Positions 1 through 8,754 are shown, numbered from the stretch's first letter. The stretch: DNA of 64,000 bases from Streptomyces avidinii (GCF_014650695.1 NZ_BMVL01000002.1:300721-364720), one strand, 5' to 3'. A program made the numbers and translations. The notes: generated by a model from the sequence alone, not told the origin.

Positions 1-1008
1 GATGTTCGCGGCCCCGGCCGGGCCCTCCTCGGCGGTGGAGCCGCCGAAGGTGTTCAGGCCGCCCGCGACGAGGGCCAGGACGAGGGCGCCGCTGATCGCG
101 TACGCGGGCTGTGGGCGGTGGTTCCACAGCTTGGCGGCGCCGGTCGCGGCGGCCCGCGCCTTGGCGAGCGTACGGCGGCCGATCGGGGAGACGTGGCGGC
201 CGAGCGCGCCGGTCATCCGGTCCAGGTACATCGCGAGGATGACGATGGAGACGCCCGCCTCGAAACCGAGGCCGATGTCGACGTTGCCGATGGCCTTGTA
301 GACGGCACCGCCGAGTCCGCCGCCGCCGACCATGCCGGCGATGACGACCATGGACAGGCCCAGCATGATGACCTGGTTGACGCCCGCCATGACGGTGGGC
401 AGGGCCAGCGGGAGCTGGACGCGTACGAGGGTGTCGCGCGGGCTGGTGCCGAAGGCCTCCGCGGCCTCGACCAGTTCCCCGTCGACCTGGCGGATGCCGA
501 GCTCGGTCATCCGTACGCCCGGCGGCAGCGAGAAGATGATGGTCGCGATGATGCCGGGCACCACGCCGACCCCGAAGAAGATGATGCCGGGGATCAGGTA
601 GACCATGGCCGGCATGGTCTGCATGAAGTCCAGGACCGGCCGCAGGAGTGCGCTGACCCGGTCGGATCTGGAGGCCAGGATGCCGAGCGGGATCGCGAAC
701 GCCAGCGTGACGAGCGTGGCGACCAGGACCAGGGACAGGGTGGACATGGCGTCCTCCCACAGGCCGAGGGAGTCGACCAGCGCGAAGCCCGCGAAGGCGA
801 GCAGGCCCGCCAGCAGACCGCGCAGCCACCAGGCGGCGACGGCGAGGATGCCCGCGAAGAACAGCGGGGCGGGGGCGGAGAGCACGGCGTCGATGCCGTC
901 GTAGAGGCCGGTGACGAGGGCGCTGATGGCCTCGAACAGCCAGGAGAGGTGGCTCTGGAGGAAGTCGACTCCGCTGTCGACCCAGGCGCCGAGATGAAGG
1001 CGGGGCAT
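1..1008 (-). CDS. Betaine/proline-type ABC transporter permease, partial (3' end outside window)
   Basis: Membrane component of an osmoprotectant importer of the OpuA/ProU class. The reading frame is open from the ATG at 1008 to the window edge (336 codons). A hydrophobic N-terminus leads into a binding-protein-dependent permease domain with about six membrane segments; the EAA-type loop is visible as VEAAEAFGTSPRDTLVRVQL. After the permease domain there is one further hydrophobic segment near residues 310-325 and then a polar G/A/E-rich stretch. In many streptomycetes this permease is fused to a periplasmic-type binding domain, and that is my inference for the part beyond the edge. The start ATG shares one base with the TGA of the upstream ATPase gene, so the two are translationally coupled. 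Confidence 0.85.
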   Translation of the reverse strand, partial: MPRLHLGAWVDSGVDFLQSHLSWLFEAISALVTGLYDGIDAVLSAPAPLFFAGILAVAAWWLRGLLAGLLAFAGFALVDSLGLWEDAMSTLSLVLVATLVTLAFAIPLGILASRSDRVSALLRPVLDFMQTMPAMVYLIPGIIFFGVGVVPGIIATIIFSLPPGVRMTELGIRQVDGELVEAAEAFGTSPRDTLVRVQLPLALPTVMAGVNQVIMLGLSMVVIAGMVGGGGLGGAVYKAIGNVDIGLGFEAGVSIVILAMYLDRMTGALGRHVSPIGRRTLAKARAAATGAAKLWNHRPQPAYAISGALVLALVAGGLNTFGGSTAEEGPAGAANI

Positions 1009-2069
1009 CAGGCGGCCACCTCCGCGCAGTACATCGGGGGCCGTTGCTCGTCGCCGATGAAGGCGATGAGGCGGTCCTGGGGTACGGAGCCGATGACGGA
1101 GCCGTCCGCGCCGGTGACGGCGACCGCGTGCGGGACGCGGGCGCTGACGGCACAGAGCTCGGCGAGCGGGGTTCCGGCGGTGACGGTGGGGCAGTCGCAG
1201 GCATCGGCGGCCGGCTCCGGATCGTCCATGACGGCGTCGGCCGTCAGGACCCGGGAGCGGTCCACGTCCTGGATGAACGAGGCGACGTAGTCGTCCGCGG
1301 GGCGGGTGAGGATGTCCTCGGCGGTGCCCTGCTGGACGATGCGGCCGTCGCGCATGACGGCGATGCCGTCGCCGAGGCGCATGGCCTCGTTGAGGTCGTG
1401 GGTGATGAAGACGATGGTCTTCTTCAGGCTCTTCTGGAGCTCCAGCAGCTGGTCCTGCATATCGCGGCGGATCAGCGGGTCCAGCGCGCTGAAGGACTCG
1501 TCCATCAGCAGGAGGTCGGCGTCGGTGGCCAGGGCCCGGGCAAGACCGACCCGCTGCTGCATGCCGCCGGAGAGCTCGTCGGGCCAGGACTTCTCCCAGC
1601 CTTCGAGCCCGCACAGGGCCAGGGCCTCGGCGGCGCGGCGCTCGCGCTCGGCGCGCGGCACGCCCTGTACCTCCAGTCCGTAGCCGGCGTTCTCCAGCAC
1701 GTTGCGGTGCGGGAAGAGGGCGAAGTGCTGGAAGACCATGGAGATCTTGGTGGACCGGACGTGGCGCAGCTCGCTCGCGCTCAGCCCGGTGAGGTCCTGG
1801 CCGCCGAAGAGGATGCGTCCCGAGGTGGGTTCGAGGAGGCCGTTGAGCATGCGCAGCAGAGTGGACTTGCCGGATCCCGAGAGGCCCATGACCACGAAGA
1901 TCTGGCCGGGCTGTACGTCGAAGGAGGCGTCGATCACGGCGGCGGTGGTCCCGTCGGCGCGCAACTCGTCGCGGTCGGCGCCGTTGCGGAGCGCGCGGAC
2001 GGCGGCTTCGCTGTCGGCGGGGCGCCTCCCGAACACCTTGTAGACGTGCTCGGCCTGGAGCGTGGACAC
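1008..2069 (-). CDS. Betaine/proline-type ABC transporter ATP-binding protein
   Basis: ATPase that energises the neighbouring permease, 353 residues if translation starts at the GTG at 2069 (VSTLQAEHVYKVFGRR). The frame is open far upstream, but that part has no family similarity. An unstructured insert (residues about 17-40) precedes the core. The core has a Walker A motif (GLSGSGKST), signature LSGGMQQR and Walker B LLLMDESFSALDP, ending in the D-loop and HDLNEA switch. A C-terminal CBS-like region follows (PVAAVTGADGSVIGSVPQDR), as in OpuAA/ProV proteins, where it senses ionic strength. It is the first gene of the transporter operon on the minus strand, and the GntR gene lies 367 bases upstream in the same direction. 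Confidence 0.9.
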   Translation of the reverse strand: MSTLQAEHVYKVFGRRPADSEAAVRALRNGADRDELRADGTTAAVIDASFDVQPGQIFVVMGLSGSGKSTLLRMLNGLLEPTSGRILFGGQDLTGLSASELRHVRSTKISMVFQHFALFPHRNVLENAGYGLEVQGVPRAERERRAAEALALCGLEGWEKSWPDELSGGMQQRVGLARALATDADLLLMDESFSALDPLIRRDMQDQLLELQKSLKKTIVFITHDLNEAMRLGDGIAVMRDGRIVQQGTAEDILTRPADDYVASFIQDVDRSRVLTADAVMDDPEPAADACDCPTVTAGTPLAELCAVSARVPHAVAVTGADGSVIGSVPQDRLIAFIGDEQRPPMYCAEVAA

Positions 2070-2436
2070 ATACACCTCACGGGTCGTACCAAGTACGGCG
2101 CGCGCCGGCGGACCGGCGGGGCCGTGGAGCGGGACGGGATCTGCCCGCGTGCGCCCCGTCCTCCGGCACGAGCGGCCGGAGGACGTGGTTCCGCTCCAGC
2201 AGCGCCGATTCCCGGCATTCACCCGAGCAAACGCGGGGGTGATCCTCCTCACGTACCGAGTGCGGGAGCCCCGTACGCGGATCCGCACCCGGGGCCGGGA
2301 GGCGGCCGGCGATCCCGTGCCGGTACTCCGGTTACCGGGAGGCGAGTTGGCGCCGGAACCCGGCAGCCGGGCCGGCCGCCGGGTCCGAAACGCGGCCCGA
2401 CCGGGTGTGTCCGAGGCCACAGTTGGGTCCCGCGGT
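2070..2436. other. Intergenic region upstream of the betaine ABC operon
   Basis: No gene is supported here. It should hold the promoter and leader of the minus-strand transporter operon. A GGTCGTACC partial palindrome lies at 2085-2093 just before the GTG start, faintly like the GntR-type motif at 3258-3272 but with shorter spacing. I do not treat it as an established operator. Confidence 0.5.
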
Positions 2437-3201
2437 CTATGTGATGCGGAAACCGGTGGTCGCGTGGTCACGGCGGTCCCGGTGGAAGGTGAGGCGGTCC
2501 CAGGTGGGGAACGCCAGGTCGGTGACGGCGAGCAGGCGACCCGAGCCGTCATGCAGGGTGCGGCGCACGGTCAGGCCGCAGGTGGGTGCGGTGGCCTGCG
2601 GGTGGGTGACCCGGGTCATGGTGAGGGTCTCGGCGACCCGGCCGCCCGCGGCGGCCCGGTCGAGCCAGCGGTGCAGGGGGGTCAGGTCCTGCTCCTGGGT
2701 GCTCGCCGTCCGGTTCCGGAGGGCTGCCAGCTCCGGGCTGCGCGCGACGACCCCGGGGACGAAGTAGGTGACGGCGTCCCGGAGGGTCTCGCCGGCCGGG
2801 CCGCGTTCGCGGTGGTGATGGACCAGGGTTCGGTCTCCACCGGCCATGCCGAGGAGGGCGGCGAGCGAGGGAGGGACGGTGACGAAGGCGACCCGACTCC
2901 GGGTCGCCGCGGGCGCGGCGGAGGACATCGCCGCCGGGAGCGCGGGGACGGAGGGGGCTGCGGGGACGGCGGGGCGGGTGCCGCGGCGGCCGGTGACGAC
3001 GAGGCCGTCCTCGCGCAGGTACTGGAGCGCCGCCCTGATGGTCTGCCGGTTGACCTGGTAGCGGGCGGCGAGACTGCGTTCGGACGGCAGCCTGCCGCCG
3101 GGGGTGTGTGCGGCGCGGTCGAGATCGCGGCGCAGTGCTGCGGCGATCCGCTGATACTTGGGCATGGCGGCCTGGCCGCCGCCCCGTGAAGGGGAGGGCA
3201 T
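2437..3201 (-). CDS. GntR-family transcriptional regulator with UTRA-like effector domain
   Basis: DNA-binding regulator of 254 residues. A winged-helix GntR domain occupies about residues 13-80 (start PKYQRIAAALRRDLD, recognition helix RYQVNRQTIRAALQYL, wing GLVVTGRRGTRP). An Ala/Pro linker is followed by a HutC/UTRA-like C-terminal domain (about 110-250) of the kind that binds a small ligand. An internal ATG (residue 13) fits the family start better than the first ATG, and both are possible. It is transcribed in the same direction as the betaine transporter downstream, so control of that operon or of itself is plausible; the ligand is not evident from sequence. Confidence 0.85.
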   Translation of the reverse strand: MPSPSRGGGQAAMPKYQRIAAALRRDLDRAAHTPGGRLPSERSLAARYQVNRQTIRAALQYLREDGLVVTGRRGTRPAVPAAPSVPALPAAMSSAAPAATRSRVAFVTVPPSLAALLGMAGGDRTLVHHHRERGPAGETLRDAVTYFVPGVVARSPELAALRNRTASTQEQDLTPLHRWLDRAAAGGRVAETLTMTRVTHPQATAPTCGLTVRRTLHDGSGRLLAVTDLAFPTWDRLTFHRDRRDHATTGFRIT

Positions 3202-3257
3202 GGCTTCTCCTCTGACGGGTGGTCAAGGACTGCGCGGTCTGCCCGACCAACGTAGCA

Positions 3258-3272
3258 TTGGTCTATACCTTT
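3258..3272. promoter_or_regulatory. Candidate GntR operator upstream of the GntR gene
   Basis: TTGGTCTATACCTTT contains the near-palindrome GGTCTATACC, close to the TGGTCTAGACCA-like sites of HutC/DasR-type GntR regulators. It lies 57 bases upstream of the GntR start, a fitting position for autoregulation. Operator function is inferred. Confidence 0.4.
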
Positions 3273-3474
3273 CCGTGAGGGCAGATCGGTTACGCGCTCC
3301 GGCTTGGCCGATTCCGCACCCGCACCCGCCGGCCCCCTCGAGGAGGCCGGCGGGACGCGGAGCGGCCGCGTCGCCGGTGGTCGACGCGGCCACCGGCAGC
3401 TCGGACTCCTCGACGAACTGGCCGAAGTCGCACACGAGAGCCCGCCCGCACCGCGGATCGCCCCTCGAAGTGCC

Positions 3475-3507
3475 TTGACAGGGGAAGTGATTAGCCGCCA
3501 TATTAAT
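3475..3507 (+). promoter_or_regulatory. Candidate promoter and operator of the MarR gene
   Basis: A perfect TTGACA lies at 3475-3480 and an AT-rich CATATTAAT block at 3499-3507, so transcription would begin at or next to the ATG at 3511; the mRNA would then be leaderless. ATTA (3490-3493) and TAAT (3504-3507) form an inverted repeat across the -10 region, and TTAGC is shared with the palindrome at 4092, which suggests MarR autoregulation. Confidence 0.45.
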
Positions 3508-3510
3508 TTC

Positions 3511-4029
3511 ATGACGAGGGACGACATCGACGGCGAGGCGCCCACGCCGGACCAGGCCAGACGGCAGGTCGAGCACTACGGCCTGGAGGTGGACCCGCAG
3601 GCCGTACTGGTCGCGGTGCGGCTGATCTCGGCGGGCGCCAGGGTCGGCCGGGCGGCCGAGGCCCACTTCGCCAGGTTCGGCCTGTCGACGGGGCGCTACC
3701 GCCTGCTCGCCGATCTGGAGGACCACGGCGGGGAGAAGTCCCCCTCGCACCTCGCACTCGACCTCGGCGTCTCCAGGGCCACGGTCACCGGCCTGCTGGA
3801 CGGCCTCGAACGCGAGGGCCTGATCGCCCGCCGCCCGTCCACGGAGGACGGCCGGGGCACCGTGGCCGTACTGACCGCCCGCGGGGCACAGCGCCTGCGC
3901 GACATGGCGCCCGACCATTTCGGGCGGCTCGAGGCGATGGTGGGCGGGCTCTCCGTCGAGGAGCGCGCCGTATTCCTGGACCTGCTCGCCCGCGTCGTGC
4001 GCGGCAGTGCGGCCCTGACCGCGGACTGA
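3511..4029 (+). CDS. MarR-family transcriptional regulator
   Basis: Winged-helix repressor of 172 residues. The helix-turn-helix is clear around residues 75-100 (SHLALDLGVSRATVTGLLDGLE) and is followed by the wing with the family's DGRG motif (RRPSTEDGRGTVAVLTARG) and a C-terminal dimerisation helix. The ATG at 3511 is chosen because it starts just before homologous sequence and directly after the promoter-like block. It is followed by a strong terminator and then by a membrane protein/NAD(P)-binding protein pair preceded by a TTAG/CTAA palindrome; that pair is its most likely target. Confidence 0.88.
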   Translation: MTRDDIDGEAPTPDQARRQVEHYGLEVDPQAVLVAVRLISAGARVGRAAEAHFARFGLSTGRYRLLADLEDHGGEKSPSHLALDLGVSRATVTGLLDGLEREGLIARRPSTEDGRGTVAVLTARGAQRLRDMAPDHFGRLEAMVGGLSVEERAVFLDLLARVVRGSAALTAD

Positions 4030-4049
4030 CCCGACCCCTCAGCCGTTTC

Positions 4050-4080
4050 GGCCCCGCTCCTTGAGCAGGGCCCCTTTTTT
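4050..4080 (+). terminator. Rho-independent terminator after the MarR gene
   Basis: GGCCCCGCTC (4050-4059), a 3-base loop, then GAGCAGGGCC (4063-4072) form a hairpin with one mismatch, followed directly by CCTTTTTT. It lies 21 bases after the MarR stop and is one of the clearest intrinsic terminators in the window. Confidence 0.85.
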
Positions 4081-4091
4081 CGAGCACATAG

Positions 4092-4103
4092 TTAGCTCCC
4101 TAA
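4092..4103. promoter_or_regulatory. TTAG-N4-CTAA palindrome, candidate MarR operator
   Basis: TTAGCTCCCTAA lies 38 bases upstream of the ATG at 4141 in an unusually AT-rich spot. The TTAGC core recurs beside the MarR start (3491). This is consistent with repression of the following genes by the MarR protein; inferred. Confidence 0.45.
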
Positions 4104-4140
4104 TCATTTTCGTCCTCGCACGAACGAGAAAGAGGCCATC

Positions 4141-4623
4141 ATGCCCGCGACGAAGGACAGACCCGGACAGGATCGAGCGGCGTACCGGCCCTCCCGGCCC
4201 TCCCGCCCGTTCACCCTGTGGCGTGAGGTGCTGACCGCCTACGCCGCCCCCGCACTGACGGCCGGCACCGCCGGGCTCGTCACCGGGCAACAGGACCTGG
4301 CCGCGGCCGCCTGCACCTCCATCGCCGGTACCTCTGCCGTGGTGGCGTTCCTGGTCGGCACCTGGCTGCGGCACGGCGGGTGCCCCCGGCGGTGGACCAT
4401 CACAGCGCCACGCGGCGTTCTGACCGCCGCACTCGTCATCACCGCCGTGGGCACGGCGGCCCTGCTGGGATGGTTCACCGCCCAGTGGATACCCGCCCAC
4501 ACCCCGGTCCCCGCCACCCCGTGGCTGGAGCGCCTGCGCATGGACCTGCCCGTCTCCGCAGCTCTCGCCACCACGATCGTCACCCTGCGCTGGCGCAGCG
4601 CCACCGCGGCATCCCCTGCATAG
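4141..4623 (+). CDS. Small multi-pass membrane protein of unknown function
   Basis: 160 residues. A polar, Arg/Pro-rich N-terminus (about 1-30) is followed by four hydrophobic segments near residues 33-48, 52-72, 92-112 and 133-148. No catalytic motif or family was recognised. It is preceded by GAAAGAGG, a reasonable ribosome-binding site, and followed 55 bases later by an NmrA-like gene. It is likely under the MarR regulator next door, and MarR/membrane protein/NAD(P)-binding sets often respond to small toxic or electrophilic compounds. That role is only an inference. Confidence 0.7.
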   Translation: MPATKDRPGQDRAAYRPSRPSRPFTLWREVLTAYAAPALTAGTAGLVTGQQDLAAAACTSIAGTSAVVAFLVGTWLRHGGCPRRWTITAPRGVLTAALVITAVGTAALLGWFTAQWIPAHTPVPATPWLERLRMDLPVSAALATTIVTLRWRSATAASPA

Positions 4624-4678
4624 GCAGCCTGCCCGGCGGCATCCGTCACCGGGGAAGTCACCAAGGAATGAGCACACG

Positions 4679-5566
4679 ATGATCGTTGTCATGGGAGCGA
4701 CCGGAGCGACCGGAAACGCCCTGCTCCACAGCCTCGTCACGTCCGGCACACCCGTCCGCGCGCTGACCCGCACCCCGCACCGGCCGATCCCCGGCACCAC
4801 CGGCGCCCACCGGCCGCCGGTCGAGGTTCAGTACGCCGACGCCACCGACCCCCACTCCCTGCACGCCGCCTTCAAGGGCGCCGACCAGCTCTTCCTCGCC
4901 ATGGCCAACAGCCCCGCACAGGTCGAACTCGAAACCCGCGTCATCGACATCGCCGCCCACGCCGGTATCGGACACATCGTCAAGATCTCCGCACCGGCCG
5001 CCGAACCCGACTCCCCGGTCGCCGTCTCCCGCGGACACCACGCCATCGAGGAACACCTGCGCGCCAGCGGCCTCACCCACACCGTCCTGCGCCCCTATGC
5101 GTTCACGCAGAATCTCCTGCGCCTGGCTCCCACCGTCGCCCAGGGCGTCATCCTCGGCACGACGGGCGACGCACCCTGCAACTACATCGACTGCCGCGAC
5201 ATCGGCGATGTCGCCGCCGCCGCGCTCACCAGGCCCGACATCGCCGGCGGCACCTACACGCTGACCGGTCCCGAAGCCGTCTCCTCCCCCGACCTCGCCT
5301 CACGGCTCACCGCCCTGACCGGCCATCGGATCCGCCACGTCGACCTCACCCCGGACGAACTGCGCGCCCACCTCGTCCGCAACGCGCACATGCCCACCTG
5401 GCTCGCCGACCACGTGACGGAGATCCAGCAACTCGCCGTCACCCGAACCGAGAGCCCCACCACCACCGTCATCGACGTCCTCGGCCGGCCGCCCCGCACC
5501 TTGGACGCCTTCCTCCACGAGCACCGCGCCCACTTCCGCCGACAGGATCCGACAGAGACGGCCTAG
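4679..5566 (+). CDS. NmrA-like NAD(P)-binding protein (atypical SDR)
   Basis: 295 residues. The N-terminal Rossmann motif MIVVMGATGATGNALL matches the GxxGxxG nucleotide-binding signature of NmrA/YtfG (quinone reductase 2-like) atypical short-chain dehydrogenases. Further family features are GADQLFLAMAN near residue 62, a KISAPAAEPDSP segment near 100, the AIEEHLRASGLTHTVLRPYAFTQN substrate-loop region and a TYTLTGPEAVS segment near 190. Likely substrates are quinones or similar electrophiles, or it acts as a redox sensor without catalysis. It is in the same direction as, and probably co-transcribed with, the membrane protein at 4141. Its end overlaps the convergent siderophore gene by four bases. 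Confidence 0.88.
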   Translation: MIVVMGATGATGNALLHSLVTSGTPVRALTRTPHRPIPGTTGAHRPPVEVQYADATDPHSLHAAFKGADQLFLAMANSPAQVELETRVIDIAAHAGIGHIVKISAPAAEPDSPVAVSRGHHAIEEHLRASGLTHTVLRPYAFTQNLLRLAPTVAQGVILGTTGDAPCNYIDCRDIGDVAAAALTRPDIAGGTYTLTGPEAVSSPDLASRLTALTGHRIRHVDLTPDELRAHLVRNAHMPTWLADHVTEIQQLAVTRTESPTTTVIDVLGRPPRTLDAFLHEHRAHFRRQDPTETA

Positions 5567-7131
5567 CCGCGCAGCGGGTTCGGCAGCGGCAGGTAGCGGG
5601 CGTCCGCCCCGTCCGCCCGCGTCCAGCGCAGCAGCAGGTTGGTCTTGCCCGGTACGGTCGCGGCGGCGAGCAGCTCGGCGATCTCGGGGAGCCCGCGGGT
5701 GCTCTCGTAGTGCTCGAACTCCTCCCGGGCGGCCTGCCACAGGAGCTGCGGGATGTCCGGATACCGGCCGGCCAGCGCTCCCGCGATCTCCATCAGGTTG
5801 TTGACGACCAGGCAGTAGACCAGGCGCTGCCAGGCATCGGCCCGGGGCAGGTCCGGCAGCAGCTTGACGCCCTCGGCGTCCCGGAAGAGGGCCTGCACCG
5901 GCAGTCCGTCCGCGTCGACGGCGACCACCGTGTTCTGGAGGTGGGCCTCCAGGACGATGCCGTGCCGGGCGAACAGTTCCAGCACCGGCGGCACCACCTG
6001 CCGCAGATAGGCCCGCCACCACCGGACCGGGTCCGTGTTCCCGGTGGGCGGGCTGCCGGGGTATCCCTCGGCGAGCGCGGCGGCCAGCAGTGGTGTGGAC
6101 CCGGGCACCGTCCGGCCGTGCAGGCCGTCGCGGACCAGGACGGCGAGCTCCTCGAAGGCGAAGGCCGCGGTGCGGTAGCCGCGGTCGGCGAGCCAGGCCG
6201 CCGCCGAACCGGTCCGGCGCAGGGCGGCGAATCCGGCCTCGACGGCCGCGTCGGTGCGGCGCAGCTTCAGCAGGTCGTGGCGCCACAGCCGGCGCACGTC
6301 GTTGGTGATCCGGACGTCGAGGCTGAACTTCACGAAGAGGTCGGCCGCCGGGTCGGGCGCGTACAGGGTCCGGATCGAGGCGGTCGGCCAGACCGGCCGT
6401 CGGCTCTCGCCCAGGCGCAGCAGCCTCCCGTCGGCGAAGGCCTCGCGCACCGCGGGCCGGTCGCCGACCAGGTCGAGCTGCCAGGGGTGGGCGGGCAGCA
6501 GCCGGTATCCGGCGGGAGCGCGCGGCCCTTCGAGCGCGTCGGCGAGTGAGTCGATCGCGTCCGAGGTGGCCGAACCGCCCTCCTCGGCGGACTGGTCCTC
6601 GCGCAGCCCCAGGAGGACCAGCGGGAACCGGGCGTACGCCTCGGGCGCGTACGGCAGCCAGCTCCCGGCCGGGGCCCCGCCCCGGGCCTTGGGGGCGGGG
6701 TGGTGCGGGTGACCCATGACCAGGGACTGCTCGGAGAGGAGGTACGGGTCCGCCGGGGGTTCGGCGGCGGCCCGGGCGGCCAGCAGAGCGGCGATCGCGT
6801 CCCGGCTGTCGGTGATCTCGACGGGGAGTTCGTGGTTGGGAAGGCCTGTGAACCGGGCCAGTTCGTCGGAGACGAGCTTGACCAGTTCGGCGTGGCCGAG
6901 CGGGTGCCAGCCGTCCGCCGCACGCAGTTCGGGGCGTGCGGGCCGGCGCCCGCCGCGCACCCGGAGCAGCCGCCCGCTGCCGCGCAGCCGGTGGACGCGC
7001 ACATCTGTCCCCTCGCCCGCGTCGTGTCCCCCGGAGGGTTCGGCCGCCTCCCTGAGCAGGCAGTTCAGGAGCGGGGTGGCGGCGTACGCGTCGGCGGCGG
7101 TGTTGAGGTCCACTGGTTCCATTCGGTCCAT
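5563..7131 (-). CDS. IucA/IucC-family siderophore synthetase
   Basis: NRPS-independent siderophore (NIS) synthetase, 522 residues. The enzyme class adenylates a carboxylate (citrate, succinate or a derivative) and condenses it with an amine or alcohol. The ATP-site signature VMGHPHHPAPKARGG lies near residue 140, followed by LLPAHPWQ, a second conserved block with SIRTLYAPD and KFSLDVRITNDVRR, and the C-terminal FhuF-like half containing EAHLQNTVVAVD and KTNLLLRW. An ATG at 7122 is an alternative start. It is divergent from a second NIS synthetase across about 110 bases, so the two probably act in one pathway. No transporter or receptor gene is visible beside them. Confidence 0.92.
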   Translation of the reverse strand: MDRMEPVDLNTAADAYAATPLLNCLLREAAEPSGGHDAGEGTDVRVHRLRGSGRLLRVRGGRRPARPELRAADGWHPLGHAELVKLVSDELARFTGLPNHELPVEITDSRDAIAALLAARAAAEPPADPYLLSEQSLVMGHPHHPAPKARGGAPAGSWLPYAPEAYARFPLVLLGLREDQSAEEGGSATSDAIDSLADALEGPRAPAGYRLLPAHPWQLDLVGDRPAVREAFADGRLLRLGESRRPVWPTASIRTLYAPDPAADLFVKFSLDVRITNDVRRLWRHDLLKLRRTDAAVEAGFAALRRTGSAAAWLADRGYRTAAFAFEELAVLVRDGLHGRTVPGSTPLLAAALAEGYPGSPPTGNTDPVRWWRAYLRQVVPPVLELFARHGIVLEAHLQNTVVAVDADGLPVQALFRDAEGVKLLPDLPRADAWQRLVYCLVVNNLMEIAGALAGRYPDIPQLLWQAAREEFEHYESTRGLPEIAELLAAATVPGKTNLLLRWTRADGADARYLPLPNPLRG

Positions 7132-7239
7132 CCGGTGCGCCGGAGGTTCGCAGAACGCAACCGCCAGCCGTGATCTTCGGTATCCGCAATCATTACTTGA
7201 TCATCCCGCAAAGCGATATTCCGATGCCGGAGCCTCACC

Positions 7240-8754
7240 ATGCATCTTTCCCCGTCCCCGGCCGAAGAGGCCGTCGCCGCCGAACTGGCCGGTGTTCGGC
7301 CGTCGCTCGGACCCTCGTACGCGGCCGCGCTCGACGGCGCCCGGGCGGCCGTGCTGACCCGGCTCTGGCGGGCCCTGGCCTTCGAACCGCTCCCCTGGGT
7401 CGTGGGCCGCGAGCGGTCACCGGACGGGCTCGTGCTCCTGCTGGCCGGGGGCGCCCGGCTGGAGGGCCCGCTGCCCGATCCGTACGCGACCGGGCCCTTC
7501 GTGAGCGAGTTGCTGCTCGACGGCCGGCCGCACCGGCGGGCCGCGCGGCTGGTGACGGCCCTCGGGGTGCCGCACGGGGAGCAGTTCGCCGCCGAGCTCG
7601 ACGCGTGTACGGCCTCCCTCGCGCTCTCCCGGGCAGGTCAGCCGCCCGCCACCGGAGATCCGGCCCCGCGGACCACCTGGGAGTGGGAGCAGCGGGTGGT
7701 CGACGGGCACCCGTACCACCCGAACTGCCGTTCCCGGCCCGGTTTCTCGGTGGCCGAGCAGCTGGCGTACGCGCCCGAGCACCGGCCGGTGGTGGAGCTC
7801 GGGCTGGTCGCCGTACGGGCCGCGGAGTGCCTGGTCACCGGCGACTGGCCGGCAGAGCTGCGGGACGCGGGACGGATCCTGCTCCCCGTACATCCGTGGC
7901 AGGCGGCGCACGTCCTGAAGCACGAGCAGGTCCGCCCCGGCTTCGCGGCGCACCCGCTGATGGCCCTGCGCACCCTGGCTCCCGCCGACGGCGGGGCGCA
8001 CGTGAAGACGGCGCTGAGCGCCCGGCTGACCTCGTCCGTGCGGGACATCTCCGTCTACTCCATCGAGACCGCGGCGGCGGTCTCCGCCTTCGCCCAGGGC
8101 CTGACCGAGCGGCTCGACGGCCGGCTGCACATCACGCGCACGCTGGGTGCCACGACCGCGCACAGCCCGGACCTGGCGGCCGTACTGCGCGAGCCCCCGG
8201 AGGTGTACGCGGACGCCGCCGCCGGTGAGCGGGTCCTCCCGGTGGCCTCCCTCGCCTCCTTCGCCCCGGCGCGCTCGTCGGCCTGGCGGGCCGAGTTCGC
8301 CCGGCTCGCGCTCTCGGTGTGCATGCGGGTACTGGACCTCGGGGTGGCTCTGGAGGCCCACGGCCAGAACCTCCTCGTCGTCCTCTCCCCCACCGGCGCC
8401 CCGCTGCGGCTGGTCTACCGCGACCTCGCCGACATCCGGATCAGCCCGGCCCGGCTGGCCCGGCACGGCCTGCCGGTGCCGCCCCTGTCGGGCAGGCTGG
8501 TCACCGACGACGTGACGGTGCTGCGGCGCAAGCTGTTCGGGTCCCTGCTGACGGGAGCCCTCGGCGCGACGACGGGCTCGGCCGGGGCCTTCGCCGAGGC
8601 CCTCGCCGAGGCGGCCGCCCTGCCGGCCGGCGCGGACACCGAGGCGCTGCTGACCGGGCCGCTGCCCACCAAGGCGCTCACCCTGATGCGGCTGAGCCCC
8701 GGGGTGCCGGGAGACCAGTGGGCGCACCTGCCCAATCCACTGGCCGGAGGGTGA
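7240..8754 (+). CDS. IucA/IucC-family siderophore synthetase (second copy)
   Basis: 504 residues, a distant paralogue of the gene at 5563. Conserved blocks are VDGHPYHPNCRSRPGFS near residue 150 (ATP and carboxylate site), LPVHPWQAAHVL, the HVKTALSARLTSSVRDIS core, EAHGQNLLVVL and RLVYRDLADIRI. It uses the ATG at 7240. The intergenic region shared with the divergent synthetase is AT-rich, but I see no confident DmdR/IdeR iron box. A methyltransferase gene starts 58 bases downstream and may modify the product. Two NIS enzymes suggest a two-step or mixed carboxylate siderophore; the structure cannot be deduced. Confidence 0.92.
   Translation: MHLSPSPAEEAVAAELAGVRPSLGPSYAAALDGARAAVLTRLWRALAFEPLPWVVGRERSPDGLVLLLAGGARLEGPLPDPYATGPFVSELLLDGRPHRRAARLVTALGVPHGEQFAAELDACTASLALSRAGQPPATGDPAPRTTWEWEQRVVDGHPYHPNCRSRPGFSVAEQLAYAPEHRPVVELGLVAVRAAECLVTGDWPAELRDAGRILLPVHPWQAAHVLKHEQVRPGFAAHPLMALRTLAPADGGAHVKTALSARLTSSVRDISVYSIETAAAVSAFAQGLTERLDGRLHITRTLGATTAHSPDLAAVLREPPEVYADAAAGERVLPVASLASFAPARSSAWRAEFARLALSVCMRVLDLGVALEAHGQNLLVVLSPTGAPLRLVYRDLADIRISPARLARHGLPVPPLSGRLVTDDVTVLRRKLFGSLLTGALGATTGSAGAFAEALAEAAALPAGADTEALLTGPLPTKALTLMRLSPGVPGDQWAHLPNPLAGG

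Noticed and set aside
118..1290. Long plus-strand open frame opposite the betaine transporter
   Set aside because: It is the antisense shadow of two well-supported genes; it has a low-complexity D/G/Q-rich product with no family.
2062..3189. Plus-strand frame opposite the GntR regulator
   Set aside because: The GntR frame on the minus strand has an unmistakable winged helix; the plus frame is a shadow with a Gly-rich product.
7132..7239. Possible iron box between the divergent siderophore genes
   Set aside because: The region is AT-rich, but no 19-bp sequence close to the DmdR/IdeR consensus (TTAGGTTAGGCTAACCTAA-like) could be found.
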